From assembly GCA_030522415.1 (NCBI GenBank), contig CM060106.1:29567485-29631484 (forward strand): a stretch of 64,000 bases of DNA, in the 5' to 3' direction. The notes beneath the pieces are model-generated. The model was not told where the DNA came from, ran no database searches, and worked only from the letters and a program-made list of their open reading frames with translations. A program made the position numbers and the translations under genes. How positions within the stretch are numbered: the first letter of the stretch is position 1; the number at the start of each line of letters is the position of its first letter. Positions 20,192-32,119 of this stretch are shown piece by piece. Origin of the DNA: Channallabes apus. Lineage: Eukaryota > Chordata > Actinopteri > Siluriformes > Clariidae.

Positions 20192-23100
20192 GTAAGTCAG
20201 CAGCCAATCAGTGTTTGATTGTTTTTATGTGATGTATTCTGTGCCCTAGTTTTTATTCTCTGTTTTGCTGAATATTGCACTATTGTCTCATCAGGTCATG
20301 AGACATTTAGACATCAGACATTTACATAAATTAAATGTAGCACGTGATGTGATTTAATGTTTTATTTTTTCCTTGTATGATATTCCTTAAGATTGGACAG
20401 GAGTTGTAATAAATATAATTATATTTTAAATTTGTAAAAAAAAAAAAAAAAAAAAAAAATCTAACAGTTGTAAGTTACCATTATGTGTTTTGTCATTTTA
20501 TACATACTTATGCTGTGGAAGTTGTCCTACACCTTCTAATGCTTTCCTGTATTGTAATCTTATACGGCTTAGGAGTTGTGCAACCGTCCTTCCTACAAAC
20601 TTCCCAGCATCTTTTGTGTATCTATTTTGTCTTTTAAAGGCACAAAGCTGAAAACTGAATCTGGAAACTGGAAATATATGATTTTTTCCTTTTAAATCAG
20701 CCAGTTACCAGCATCACTACTGAACACTATACACCTTTTATACACTAATAATAGTAATAATAATGTTTTTGCCACTTGTTTTGCCACTTATTTATGTCAG
20801 TGTTTGCAGATACACCCACCCCAATTGGACATGCTGCTCACAGCTCGGACCTCTTTTGTACTGTCCTGATCTAATTAAGCAGCTTGAAAAACTTTCCCCT
20901 TCTTTTCGGCTTTTATTCTCCCACAAAACTTAACATTCAGGACCAGTCAATCCCTGCCGAAAACATGTCAAAAGAGTACCCAGTTCTTGCTTCAGCTCCA
21001 AAAACGAATTACATTCTCATATCCTCGTAGGGGACTACTGTGAGGTGAACGTTTGCCACAATGGCGGGACATGTGTGACTGGCGTAGGAGACGACCCGTT
21101 TATCTGTATCTGCACTGAAGGATTTGGAGGAGACACCTGTGCTTCAAAAGAGAGTGGTAATGATCATGTTATGTTTATGTGAATAAATGAAAAAACAGAA
21201 GTTGAAATATCTTCAATAGAATCAGCAGGTCTTAGACATGTCTGCAAATGTGTTTATTCAGGTCCATGCATCCCTAATCCATGTAAAAATGATGGCGAGT
21301 GTGAGGTGATTGCAAACGCCAGACGGGGAGACGTTTTTAATACCTACACTTGCAAATGCCAGTCTGGCTTTGTGGGCGTCAACTGCCAAATAAGTAAGTA
21401 TACCATCTTATTATAACAGCCAGGTGTCCTGACCATGATGGCAGCAGTACATAGAGTTGGAATAGTCTTGTAATTTACGTATAATTTGCCTTGCATTTGC
21501 CAAGTCAAGTTAAGCCAGTTTACATATATATGGTGACTATTGTATTTATTTCCATTTTGTATGACCGTGGTATGATCTCCGGTCAATATATATTATTATA
21601 ATATATAAGTTTGCTTAGTATTCATTCCAGTTCTGGATGTTTACAGTAGCAGCCCACTTGAAGCTATCATTATAATAGGACAGATGCGCCCAGGATGTAG
21701 AACCCACACTTGTTATTAGAGAGCACACAAGGGTGATTAAGTATTATATAATAGCCATTGTCATGATTTTCCAGTCCTGGCTTGTCTTGCTGTGTCTTTT
21801 TTCACTGTATGTTCTCTAAATGTGATTTTAAACACAGATTGAAAAAAATTCATATACACATTTACAGTGAAGTGAAGTATAAAACGGGGCGGCGCGGTGG
21901 TGTAGTGGTTAGCACTGTCGCCTGGCACCTCCAGGGTCCGGGTTCGATTCCCCGGCCAGGCTCGATTCCCGTCTCTGTGTGCATGGAGTTTGCATGTTCT
22001 CCCCGTGCTTGGTGGGTTTCCTCCGGGTACTCCGGTTTCCTCCCACAGTCCAAAGACATGCAGGTTAGGCTAATTGGGGTTCCTAAATTGCCCGTATTGT
22101 GTGATTGGGTGTGTGAGTGTGTGTATGTGTGTGTGCCCTGCGATGGATTGGCACCCTGTCCAGGGTGTACCCCGCCTAGTGCCCGAAGTCTCCTGGGATA
22201 GGCTCCAGGTCCCCCGCGACCCTGAACACAGGATTAAGCGGTATAGAAAATGAATGAATGAATGAAGTATAAAACAGAACGTAATTAAAATTAGGAAATC
22301 AGGCATTGAAACTTTCAGTTATTATAATTGCAATATTTATATATTTTCCTTTTTTTTTTTGTTTCGACGGTATTACAAATATGACTTATTTTTTAATATT
22401 ATTAAATATTATTTGCCACACTGTTATAATGATCCAAGTATAACACAGTACTAAATATCCTTGTCAAGTCCTATCTGAATTGTAATTTTATTTGCAGTCT
22501 CTGGTGCTTAGCATTACACAAAACAGCTGCTATAGATTTAGTGTAATTAGTCAAGCTCTAATCAACGGCTAAGAGGTCTTATAGCAGCATATACAGTACC
22601 AGTCTGGGCTTTTAGCCATCTACAAGGTTCCAAAATTTTTATATATATAAATTATATATATAATTATATATAATGGAGGGATTTAGTGAGTTCTTGGAAA
22701 ACTGGGACAACATCCAGGAAGGTCTTCAGAAGCAATTTATACTCTTTATTTTACACAATACGTTGAATGTCCAAACATCTCCATCATATAGACAGTTTTA
22801 ACTCTTCTTCAGAAACACTTCTGGCACAGATTAAGTGTTTTCAGGTCCCATCAATCCTCTTAGGAGTTTTAGAAAAGAACTGTTGACGTGAAGAGAAGCT
22901 TGAAGGCAGATTAGAGTCTTTTGGTGTTTTGTTTTGTTTGGACTGCAAACTCTTAAGCCTATGATAAATACAGCCTGTCTTCTTCAGGGTGTAATTTTTC
23001 AGAGCATACTGCCCCTTAGTGGTAAGTACTGGAAAGTACAACAAAACAAACAAAAGGTAACAAAAATGGACCTGGGGCTTAATATAACATTTTATACTGT

Positions 23101-25339
23101 GTCTATTTATATTTAATGTATTTTGACTACTGTACAAATACTTAAATAATAATATATTAATTATTTATTAAATAAATAATTAATAGAAAGACAGCTGGCA
23201 AAGTTTTGTTTGAAATTCTTATATAAAGGTATAAAGGAGATCTGTACGGTCTGTAATGAGTGCTACAGTAAAAATGTACACAAATAAAACAAACACATTA
23301 AATTAAATAAAGATTGTATTTACTGTATTTCCCCTCCCCTAATTGTATATCTTGGAAATTATACTTTACAATATGTATTTATTTATTGACAAATAGGTTT
23401 CCAGCATAAACAGAATAATTAGTTGAAACTTTTTTTATGAGCCTTTTTCTTCCACTTTGCTGCTCGTCTACCTCAAGGTTTTCTAAATGTGAGTGTGTGT
23501 GCGCGTGTGTGAATGTGTGCGTGCACATAAAAACAGCTCTTCCCGTGCAGACAAATGGCCTCATAAATGTTTTTAAAAAAATGCACTTTATTCCTTGTAA
23601 AGTAAATGTATAAACACTACCAGTCAAACATTTGGATAGACTTTCTAACTCTGTGATCTTTCCTGATTTTTATTGCTTTCAGCATTGTAAAACAATGCCA
23701 AAAACATCCAAAATCACTTTTGAAAATGCACTTGACAATACTGTTTTTGCAAGAACTGTTCCAGAACAGCTGGCCTTCGTGGGTTAATATAACAACTGAC
23801 TGTTGTTGTTGTTGTTGTTACTTAATTTCCTTATTCCATAACTTGTGTCCAAACTTTTTACTGGAACAGTATAAACAATGTACATGGAGTTCATATATCT
23901 TAAAATATTTCAATTCAAAATCATGTTGCACTTCTCCATAAACTCCTTCTATTGAAGTTAATCATACCCTAAGGCTGTTCCACCGAGGTGTCTAGGTTCT
24001 AGCTTTAGCCTTATCTCGGGTCAAGCAAAGCACAAAATGCCATCATCTTAATTCTATTTCAAGCACACGTTTAATAGCTTTTATCTGGTACCTCTACTCC
24101 AATCCTGCCTTCTGCTTTTCCCAAAATTGCTCCTGGTTTTATCTCAGGTCATGACCCTGCACTGTGCATTCCCAGACTTTCCTCTGTTCGTCACCACATT
24201 CCTGCAATGGTGCCTGTTTGAAAACAGTCATTAAGTAAATGACCACCTGTTATAAATTGTAAAGAGAAAAGATTTGCAAGCCCAAAGTCTCATTACATTT
24301 AGGACACTGGTGAATGTTTGCCTTCTGCAAACATCTAGCTCTACAGCCCATTGTAAGCTGCTTCGACATTTTGCGTACAGTTAGAGATTGTCCATCCCAC
24401 ACAGCAGGACACAGAGAGTACACTGTCCCAAAAGATCATAAACTCATTTACGGGGTGAATGAGCACCTGCGTCCATCTGCGGAAGCAAACAGTGTTCGTA
24501 TTGTGCCGCTCTCACTCGTTGCTCACTCAACGTAAATATATAGTTCTACTCATAGCTGACCTGATTCAATGACCCCTGTAGGGAAATTAATTTAAATGCA
24601 CAGGAATCACTTTTATGTAGTGATTTTGTTTGATCACAATCTGTGCATTTATAAACTACTATTATCAATGGACCAAGTCCAATTATTCATTCATTCATTC
24701 ATTCATTCATTTTCTGTACCGCTTTATCCTTATATACAGGGTCGCGGGGGCCTGGAGCCTATCCCAGGAAACTTAGGGCACAAGGCGGGGTACACCCTGG
24801 ACAGGGTGCCAATCCATCGCAGGGCACACACACATACACACACTCATTCACACACTACGGGCAATTTGGAATGTCAATTAACCTAACCTACATGTCTTTG
24901 GACTGTGGGAGGAAACCGGAGTACCCAGAGGAAACCCACCAAGCACGGGGAGAACATGCAAACTCCATGCACACAGAGACGGGAATCGAGCTTGGCCGGG
25001 GAATCGAACCCGGACCCTGGCGGTGCAAGGCGACAGTGCTAACCACTACACCACCGTGCCGGCTCCAATTATTATTATTATTTTTTTTTTTTTTACAGAT
25101 GTGAATGATTGTGATAACCAACCTTGTAAGAATAAAGGCATTTGTCGTGACCTGGATGGAGACTTCACATGCCAGTGCCCTTCTCCTTATGTAGGGAAGC
25201 AATGCCAGCTAAGTAAGCAAAATACTGAACAGATATTGAGTATCTACATTCATGGTTTTACCGTCCGATAAAAAACTAAAAAAGTCAAATAAAAAAATAT
25301 ATACATTCTAAATTATTTATTATTACATGATTATTATTA

Positions 25340-25384
<45 letters not shown>

Positions 25385-28300
25385 GTCAAACTAGTCAACA
25401 TCGTAAGCATACCTTTATTCTATATATAACTGTATAGATGTGGAGCTAATCTGTCTCCATTCCCGTGGCAGGCTGCATCTCTTTGTTAGGAATGGAGACA
25501 GGGGGAATTGTCGAATCCCAGCTCTCTGCCTCCTCGGTGCACTTTGGCATTCTTGGATTGCAGCGCTGGGGGCCCGAACTTGCCCGCCTCAACAACCAGG
25601 GTTTCGTCAACGCCTGGAGTTCAGACCCCCACGACAAGTTCCCTTGGCTTGAGGTTGTTAGAAATATCTCTGGGACAATATGCTGCTTATGTTGATCCCA
25701 TAAACTGACTGCATTTTTCTGGCTGGTCTTACAGATTAATCTACATAACAAGATGCATCTTACGGGCATCATCACACAGGGTGCCAGTCGTCTGGGCACA
25801 TCTGAGTTCATCAAGTCCTTCAAGGTGGCATCCAGCTTTGATGGCAAAATGTTTACGCTGTACAGAGCTCCAGGCCAGAGGAAAGACAAGGTAAGTGGTA
25901 TAGATCACGCATTACTTTTTCTCATTTTGTGTGGTTTTGTTTGGTATTTATATCTCGCCTTACATTCCTGCAGGTGTTTATTGGGAACACAGATAATGAT
26001 GGCACCAAGACGAACCTGTTTGACCCGCCGATTGTGGCTCAGTATATTCGCATCATCCCTGTGGTGTGCCGCAAAGCGTGCACTCTGCGCCTGGAGCTGG
26101 TTGGCTGTGATCTGAACAGTAATACAATTTGCTTGTTAAAGAAATATGTTTCACTTAAACAGATTAAAAGCAAAAAATGCACAATATAATTTATATATAT
26201 AGGATCAAAAACTCAATTGTTTAATAGATGTTTTAAAGTTTCATTTGTAAGTGTACTTATGTGCGCATGAGACCTTTATTTAGCATAATTTATTATATAT
26301 TAATACATTTCCTGTACTATCTTTCATGGATGCTTTTTATTTCATTGCTTATATTCATTGCTTTCTTGCTGTACTCATACAATTTCTTTCTATTCCCATA
26401 TTTATCTCTATCCATTAGTTCTTACTCCCAGGCTGCAGCTGAAACAGATCTCTTCCTTTCATGTGTTATTTCATTAGCGTGTTATTCTTTGCATTTGCCA
26501 GCATATCTGTCATTGTCCCTCCTCTTCCATCTTTCTGTTTACAGTCTACTCCAATGCTGTAGGCTGCTCCGAGTCTCTGGGTATGAAGTCTCGTCTTATC
26601 TCAGACAACCAGCTGTCGGCTTCCAGCGCTTTCCGCACCTGGGGCATAGATGCGTTTACATGGCTTCCACACTATGCTCGCCTGGACAAGCAGGGCAAAA
26701 CCAACGCCTGGTCCCCAGCCAGCAACAACCGCACCGAGTGGCTTCAGGTCAAAGTCACATTAAAGTCCATATTAACAAGAAAAGAATTATATTTTGTGCT
26801 GTATTGCAATAATGGTCGCCTTCTTTTATTTCTTTTATCATACATACTGGATTAACCTGTTAAACTCAACTAGGTCAAGATGAACCTTTATCACTCTTGT
26901 TAACCACACAATTTCCTAAAGATAAAAAAATATCAAATATTTTATAAGAGAAAATAGCTGCACAATAGTTTTTGCAGTTAAACAATTATATATGTAAATT
27001 TAGCATTTGTATGGTCCATCCAAAAGCCCAAATTCAGTGCAGAGAAAATCATGATAATCAAGCCGCTAGAAATTTGCTATGTTCTCCACATACCAATAAG
27101 TGTTTCACCACCAGAAATGAATGAGTAAACTATGCATCCATCTATCCATCCCTTTAGAATCTTTTGCTGCTTATGCTGCTTAGAGTGGCAGGTGGCCTGG
27201 AGCTCATCCAAGGAAACTTAGGGCACAAAGCACGATACACCCTGGATGGGGTGCCAACCCATCGCAGAACACAAGCCCATTCACCGGCACACCCAATCAC
27301 ATGCGACGGGGCCAATTTTGACCTACATGTCTTGTAGGAAGAAACCAGATTACTCATTCAACCCTCTATCTCCATAAAGTCACTGTTCTCCTGAGTGAAC
27401 TACACGTTTCAGTTTATCATTTCAACAAAGAAATTCCATATTAATATGACAGATAGACTACCTTATTTATATGCACTGACTAAATGCGGATTTCTGCATT
27501 AAAATGCTGTTTTTGACAGATATGAAAAAAAAAGACATGCAGCCCAAATTAAATGTAGTTATTTAATGTCTGCATTGCCTAAGTCTGTCCATATTGTTTT
27601 TACCATAATCTCGTGTTAACTTCCAAAATAGCATTCTTTATCACTTTTGCTAACTTTTTTAAACCTCATTTATTCACTAATTCATTCAGTCATATACAGT
27701 ATTTGTTCTTATTTGCTGTGTTTTACTGGTAAGGGTTATTATGAATCACGGTGGAGTCTAGACCAGGAACACCTTGCATAAATCTGGAATAAACTCTGCA
27801 TGGAATGTCGGTCCTTTACAGAGCACCATTAATGCAAACATTGATGCACTCATTCATATTTAATCGCATTGTAGCATACAGTAGTCAGTTCACCTACATG
27901 CATATTTTTAGAGATGAGTGGAAACACAATCTCAAGGTCAAACAGGGGAACCAGGATTTATAAGATGACAACACAACCTGAAGTGCCCATATGCAGTACT
28001 GCAACAACTGGATGTTAATAAGGTTCATTATTCTTAGGTGTTTATTGCAGTAGCTTGCATAAATGTTCTGTAAAACTGTGTCTCATGCATATCTTCCTCT
28101 ATAAGTCTTTTTTTCCTTTTTTTCAGTTTACAATTGGCTTTATTTACAGAACAAATGTACAGGTGTTTATTACTCTGCCTTATTGTATTTTGTTTTTTTT
28201 TAGTTGGACTTGGAGAAGCCTAAAAGAATTACAGGCATCATTACTCAGGGAGCGAAAGACTTTGGTGTTGTACAGTTTGTATCTGCCTTTAAGATTGCAT

Positions 28301-29124
28301 ACAGTGACGATGGTGAGTCATGGAGTATTGTAAAAGATACAACCAACAAAACAGATAAGGTTTGTGATTATTTTTTGTTTCAGGTGCCTCTGTAATTCTG
28401 AACTGTTAAATTAGATTAGTTAGAGGGCTTCGATAAATTTTCTATAACAGCAGCTCTGACAGTATTCACAGGGTTATTTTTAATGTGATTATTACAATAC
28501 ATTATTGTATTGTAATAAAACATATTCACAGGGATTTGGGAACCAGACCATGTACTGTACATAATCCAAAGCTAATGATTAATAGTTTTAAGATGTGTTA
28601 TTTAATAAAGAAAAAATATTGGTCTGGTAAATCTTTCTTTAAGAGAATAATTTATGGAAGTAGGTCTGTCAAGACGATTAAATTGTCTTGTGGATGTTCC
28701 ATAATTACACCATTAATTGTATCTCTAAGCAGTTAGAAATAAGATGTATCATTCGAAAACTTCAATCATTGGCAATCATAAACCCTTCAGGACATGTTGT
28801 AATTGGCGTACAAGCAGCACGTTGATGAATGTGTTCCTATAACACCCTGTCCTAGTATGTTCTACTGTTTAAGAACTTTTGGAGATATATTTTTGGAATG
28901 GGAAAAATGGAAAAATGTTTAATTTCAACTTTGGACCTGCATGGGCATTGTTAGGTTACTGAGTTCAAATGTTTGCTGTGTTTTAAGGGTTGCCAGTGGT
29001 TTCTATTCATTCTATGTATCTATCTATGTATCTATCTATGTATCTATCTATGTATCTATGTATCTATGTATGTATGTATCTATGTATGTATGTATCTATC
29101 TATGTATCTATGTATCTATGTATG

Positions 29125-29206
<82 letters not shown>

Positions 29207-29209
29207 CTG

Positions 29210-29272
<63 letters not shown>

Positions 29273-29514
29273 GCCAGTTGTGTTTTTCAATTTCTCTTTT
29301 TGACGATCATATCAGTATTGTTTACTTGTGACTTCATCATAAACTCACCAAGATTTCTTTTCTGCTATAGATTTTCCAAGGCAACATTGACAACAATACA
29401 CACAAAAAGAACTTGTTTGAGCCACCTTTCTTTGCCCGATTTGTGCGCTTCCTGCCTTGGGAGTGGCATGAACGCATCACTTTAAGGATGGAGCTTCTGG
29501 GCTGTGATGCTTAG
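20113..29514 (+). CDS. mfge8: Milk fat globule-EGF factor 8 (lactadherin), complete
   Basis: A secreted adaptor that binds phosphatidylserine through its discoidin C2 domains and integrins through RGD, promoting engulfment and adhesion. Coding exons: 20113-20191, 21031-21156, 21262-21393, 25099-25212, 25472-25653, 25735-25890, 25974-26118, 26545-26747, 28204-28359, 29371-29514. All phases agree (1437 nt, 478 aa plus stop). Order: signal peptide, three EGF domains, two discoidin domains, ending LLGCDA. RGD lies in the second EGF (ARRGDVFN). [12 protein letters not shown] and [13 protein letters not shown] are MFGE8-type. EDIL3 has the same architecture, but these signatures and the neighbours hapln3 and acan favour mfge8. 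Not expected to share a promoter with its neighbours. Confidence 0.92.
21031..25212 (+). CDS. mfge8: mfge8 EGF-domain exons
   Basis: Three single-EGF exons: 21031-21156 ([14 protein letters not shown]..), 21262-21393 ([13 protein letters not shown].., with the RGD between the third and fourth Cys) and 25099-25212 ([15 protein letters not shown].., a calcium-binding type start). Each has six Cys, and all are phase 1-1. The intron before the third exon is long and contains two SINE copies and a MITE. Confidence 0.92.
21896..22262 (+). mobile_element. Full-length SINE with (GAAT)n tail and 13-bp duplication
   Basis: A 367-bp copy, the most complete one in the window. It has a tRNA-like head (GTGGTGTAGTGGTTAGCAC, GGTTCGATTCCCC), a conserved body, a GGATTAAGCGGTATAGAAAA end and a GAATGAATGAAT tail. 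It is flanked by TGAAGTATAAAAC at 21883-21895 and 22263-22275. It lies in an mfge8 intron. Confidence 0.92.
23612..23880 (+). mobile_element. Tc1/mariner-derived MITE copy
   Basis: The left end reads ACACTACCAGTCAAACATTT and the right end CCAAACTTTTTACTGGAACAG. The internal words (TTTCTAACTCTGTGATC, TTCCTGATTTTTATTGCTTT) match the copy at 47365-47798. It lies in the mfge8 intron. Confidence 0.65.
24688..25063 (-). mobile_element. SINE inserted next to an mfge8 splice acceptor
   Basis: A reverse-orientation copy of the family, from (ATTC)n tail to tRNA-like head. The flanking duplication is TCCAATTATT (24678-24687 and 25064-25073). The acceptor AG of the third EGF exon is at 25097-25098, only about 25 bp after the duplication. 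Confidence 0.9.
25322..25384. repeat. (ATT)n microsatellite
   Basis: Near-perfect ATT repeat, about 21 units, in the intron between the third EGF exon and the first discoidin exon of mfge8. Confidence 0.9.
25472..26118 (+). CDS. mfge8: mfge8 first discoidin (F5/8 C) domain
   Basis: Three exons (25472-25653, 25735-25890, 25974-26118) reading [20 protein letters not shown] .. [12 protein letters not shown] .. TGIITQGAS .. [15 protein letters not shown]. The first and last Cys frame the domain as usual. Introns within it are only about 80 bp each. Confidence 0.93.
26545..29514 (+). CDS. mfge8: mfge8 second discoidin domain and C-terminus
   Basis: Exons 26545-26747 ([20 protein letters not shown]..), 28204-28359 ([18 protein letters not shown]..) and 29371-29514 ([32 protein letters not shown] stop). 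Membrane-binding spike positions are hydrophobic ([14 protein letters not shown]), as expected for phosphatidylserine binding. The stop is TAG at 29512-29514. Confidence 0.93.
27140..27360 (-). repeat. Diverged SINE copy
   Basis: Reverse-orientation words GGAAACTTAGGGCACAAAGC and ACACCCTGGATGGGGTGCCA mark an old copy of the same family. Head and tail are decayed. It is inside the mfge8 intron before exon 28204-28359. Confidence 0.6.
29012..29272. repeat. Long (TATC)n array with variant (TATG) units
   Basis: About 260 bp of tetranucleotide repeat. The first third mixes TATC and TATG units, then it becomes pure TATC with one CTGTATC interruption near 29205. It ends about 98 bp before the last mfge8 exon. 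Confidence 0.95.
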
Positions 29515-29917
29515 AAATCAGGAAGAGGAACATGAGACACATAACCCACCATCTGACTGTTTATTATCTTCATCATACATACAGTATAAGCAGTCAGATT
29601 GGGTTAATGGTTCAGCTAGGACTATAGAATAAATTGTACTGACTGCATTGTCTGGTTGATATACTGTAGAAAGATAAAAATCTTGTAATTTGTCTGTAAC
29701 TGTTGCTAATATGCCTAGATAAAAACTTGCACTTTTTGTGAATTTTATATTGTATGATTTTAGCGATATTAATGTATTAATTCTGTATTCAGTAGTACAT
29801 GAATGTGTTAACCAGTTTTACATGTATGCATTGTGGTCCCCAGTAATCAGCCTGATGTCAATGATGTGTTTTAGCTTATGATTTTGGATGAAGACTATCC
29901 GTAGTCAGGGATTGTGC

Positions 29918-29923
29918 AATAAA
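29918..29923 (+). terminator. mfge8: Likely mfge8 poly(A) signal
   Basis: AATAAA 404 bp after the stop codon. It is the best-placed canonical signal in the 3' flank and implies a 3'UTR of about 420 bp. Confidence 0.6.
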
Positions 29924-29940
29924 TTAATATAAAGCATAAA

Positions 29941-31966
29941 CACTAAAAAAAAGAAAAATGGTCTAAAAATTATGGCATTTCAATATGAATATAATTTCAT
30001 TTGAATAGAAAAATGTCCCAATATTACATTACACTTGATTTGATTCTGCATGGATTTTTAGCACAATTTCTCATCTCTAATTCATTGTACTTTGTTTATA
30101 CAGTATTTACAGTTTCAACAACCAAATTCATACAGTGTACATTTTTTTTTTTACTTTTGATAAAATAAACTGTATGCTTCTCAATAACAGCCCTTCTTAA
30201 TAAATGGTTTAGGGATTATTGCTTCTCTTCGTGTGATTATATCAAGCACTTTCAATGTACTATTATTCAATGAATATAAAACATACATAATATCAAGTAT
30301 GAATTATTTTAGCTTTGTGCATTCCTAAATCTCAAATTATAGCGCCTCAGGATCAGAAACAGAATCTTGCTTTTTTCCAGACTTCCAGGAATCCCATTTC
30401 TTTGTTTGCATCACCTCTTAGAAACATTGTCATACTACAGCTGGCAAATGCAGGAGATTATATTAACATTTACAGCAGAGGCATTCGCGGTCTAAACTTT
30501 ATTACACAAATTACAGGCTCCTCCTCAGACCCCTGCACCCGATCAGCATTCCTACCCTGGAGCAATGCCTTTCATCTCACCCTGTGAGTGTATACACACC
30601 GCCCTCTAAACCCACGTAATGGCTCTCTGTGTGTGAGGACAGATGGGGGGGAATCAAGATGTACTCTGAAGCAGACAGCAGACGAATCAGCTAAGCCCCT
30701 TCTCTTTTTTTTTTTTAGAGGTTCAGATTGGTATCTGCCCAGGTGTGTGCAGTCAACTCTGGTAGGTACTGGTGGTGAGACGCGGCTCTTTATGTCTTGA
30801 GATCTTGCAGTTTTGAGTCTTATTATAGCAAAAAGTAAAAAAAAAGGTAAGATTAATTACAATTTTGTTTAATTATGTTTTTTTTTTTTTTTTTTTTAAA
30901 GATTTTTATGGTATTTTGAGACCATGATACTGCAATTCTACAAAGCTATTATTACTATTTTCTTAGAACTGCCTTACCCTGTTATTAGATTTGTAGACAA
31001 TTTGTGGCAAGCAAGATGTCTTTCTTCTTTCAGTACTGTATGACAGTTGTTTCCTGAAGAGCTCATCTTTTATGGCTCAGACTGTACTGATAAATGAACC
31101 ATAACAATGAACCCATCAGAAAGTAGGAAAAAAAATTGTCAGCAAAAATAAGATCCAAAAATCCTTGGACTGGGGGAAAAGAAAACGATTTCTCATCTAA
31201 TTTCCTAAAAGGTCTTATTATTTGAATTCATTGTGACTTGGTAAATACTGCAATTAACCTCAAATCTAGTTTTCCATGATTTATTTATTTATTTGTAATA
31301 AAGTATGGGTGAAATGGTTGTAACCTCCAATATTATTATATTGCTTAGTTTAATTAAATGTATATAACAACGACAAATTCCTGTTGTTTTGTCCCATGTC
31401 TCATCTTTCGTACGTCTTATTTCCATCCTCTCACCTCAGCTTCAATCCAACTACAGGCATTAAGGAAAGTGCAATTAAAACCACAGAGTGAGTAAACATG
31501 GATTATATGTTAAAGATTTCAGTTAGAACAGATTAATATTGTTTTTATGGTTATTGATAATGCATGAAAAAAACATGTTTTAAAAAAAACATTTTTTGTG
31601 ATATCAATGATTGAGGAACTATGTACAGACATTCTAAAGTGGAATGTAATAGCTTAATTAATAGATTAATGGAACTTTTATCTAATTTGTTAAATACTGC
31701 ACAAGTAAGCATAGCCTTAAAAAAAAAAAAAAAACTACTCACCAATTTTAACCAAGAAGCTGTTTCAGTAACGATTGTGAAATGCTTAAATTATTTTCAG
31801 AGTAAAGTGGAGCTTTCTTTTTTTCCCCCTCAATTTACTCCATTGTATGTTTACTTTTTCTTGGCTTTGCCTTATACGGTGTCATCTGTCTTTTGGTACC
31901 TTGCTATGATTTCACAAAGGCAGTTCTTTTTTTATTACCTAAACAGTTTTGGTATTCCTGTTACAG
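29941..31966. other. mfge8-hapln3 intergenic region
   Basis: AT-rich, with homopolymer runs near 30880-30897. No protein-coding exon recognised. A 5'UTR exon and promoter of hapln3 should lie here, but I cannot place them. Confidence 0.5.
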
Positions 31967-31995
31967 TGAAAGGATTTCCAAGAGAGCTGTTCCAA

Positions 31996-32119
31996 ATGGG
32001 AAAAGTGCACACTCTACTGGCTTTTGCTCTGCAAATATTCTACTCCTGTCATGCAGCCTCCACTTTTTCCAATGCCTTCTTCTACCAAGACATCCTTAAT
32101 GGAAATGGGAATGGAGAAA
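31996..32119 (+). CDS. hapln3: hapln3 signal-peptide exon
   Basis: Reads MGKVHTLLAFALQIFYSCHA then ASTFSNAFFYQDILNGNGNGE. The FFYQ..NGNGNGE part aligns with the FYYSNS..GNGHG segment of mammalian HAPLN3. Donor GTACGT at 32120. Phase 1 joins to ATT (Ile) at the start of the Ig exon, giving IHFNGIKL. Confidence 0.82.

Noticed and set aside
29012..29272. CRISPR-like or satellite array
   Set aside because: Pure short tandem repeat without spacers; eukaryotic context.
28941..29485. Open frames with (YLSI)n repeats
   Set aside because: Translation of the TATC tetranucleotide array.
20113..29514. EDIL3 as the identity of the EGF-EGF-EGF-discoidin gene
   Set aside because: Architecture fits EDIL3 too, but [12 protein letters not shown] and the HKKNLFEPP signatures, and the hapln3/acan neighbours, point to mfge8.
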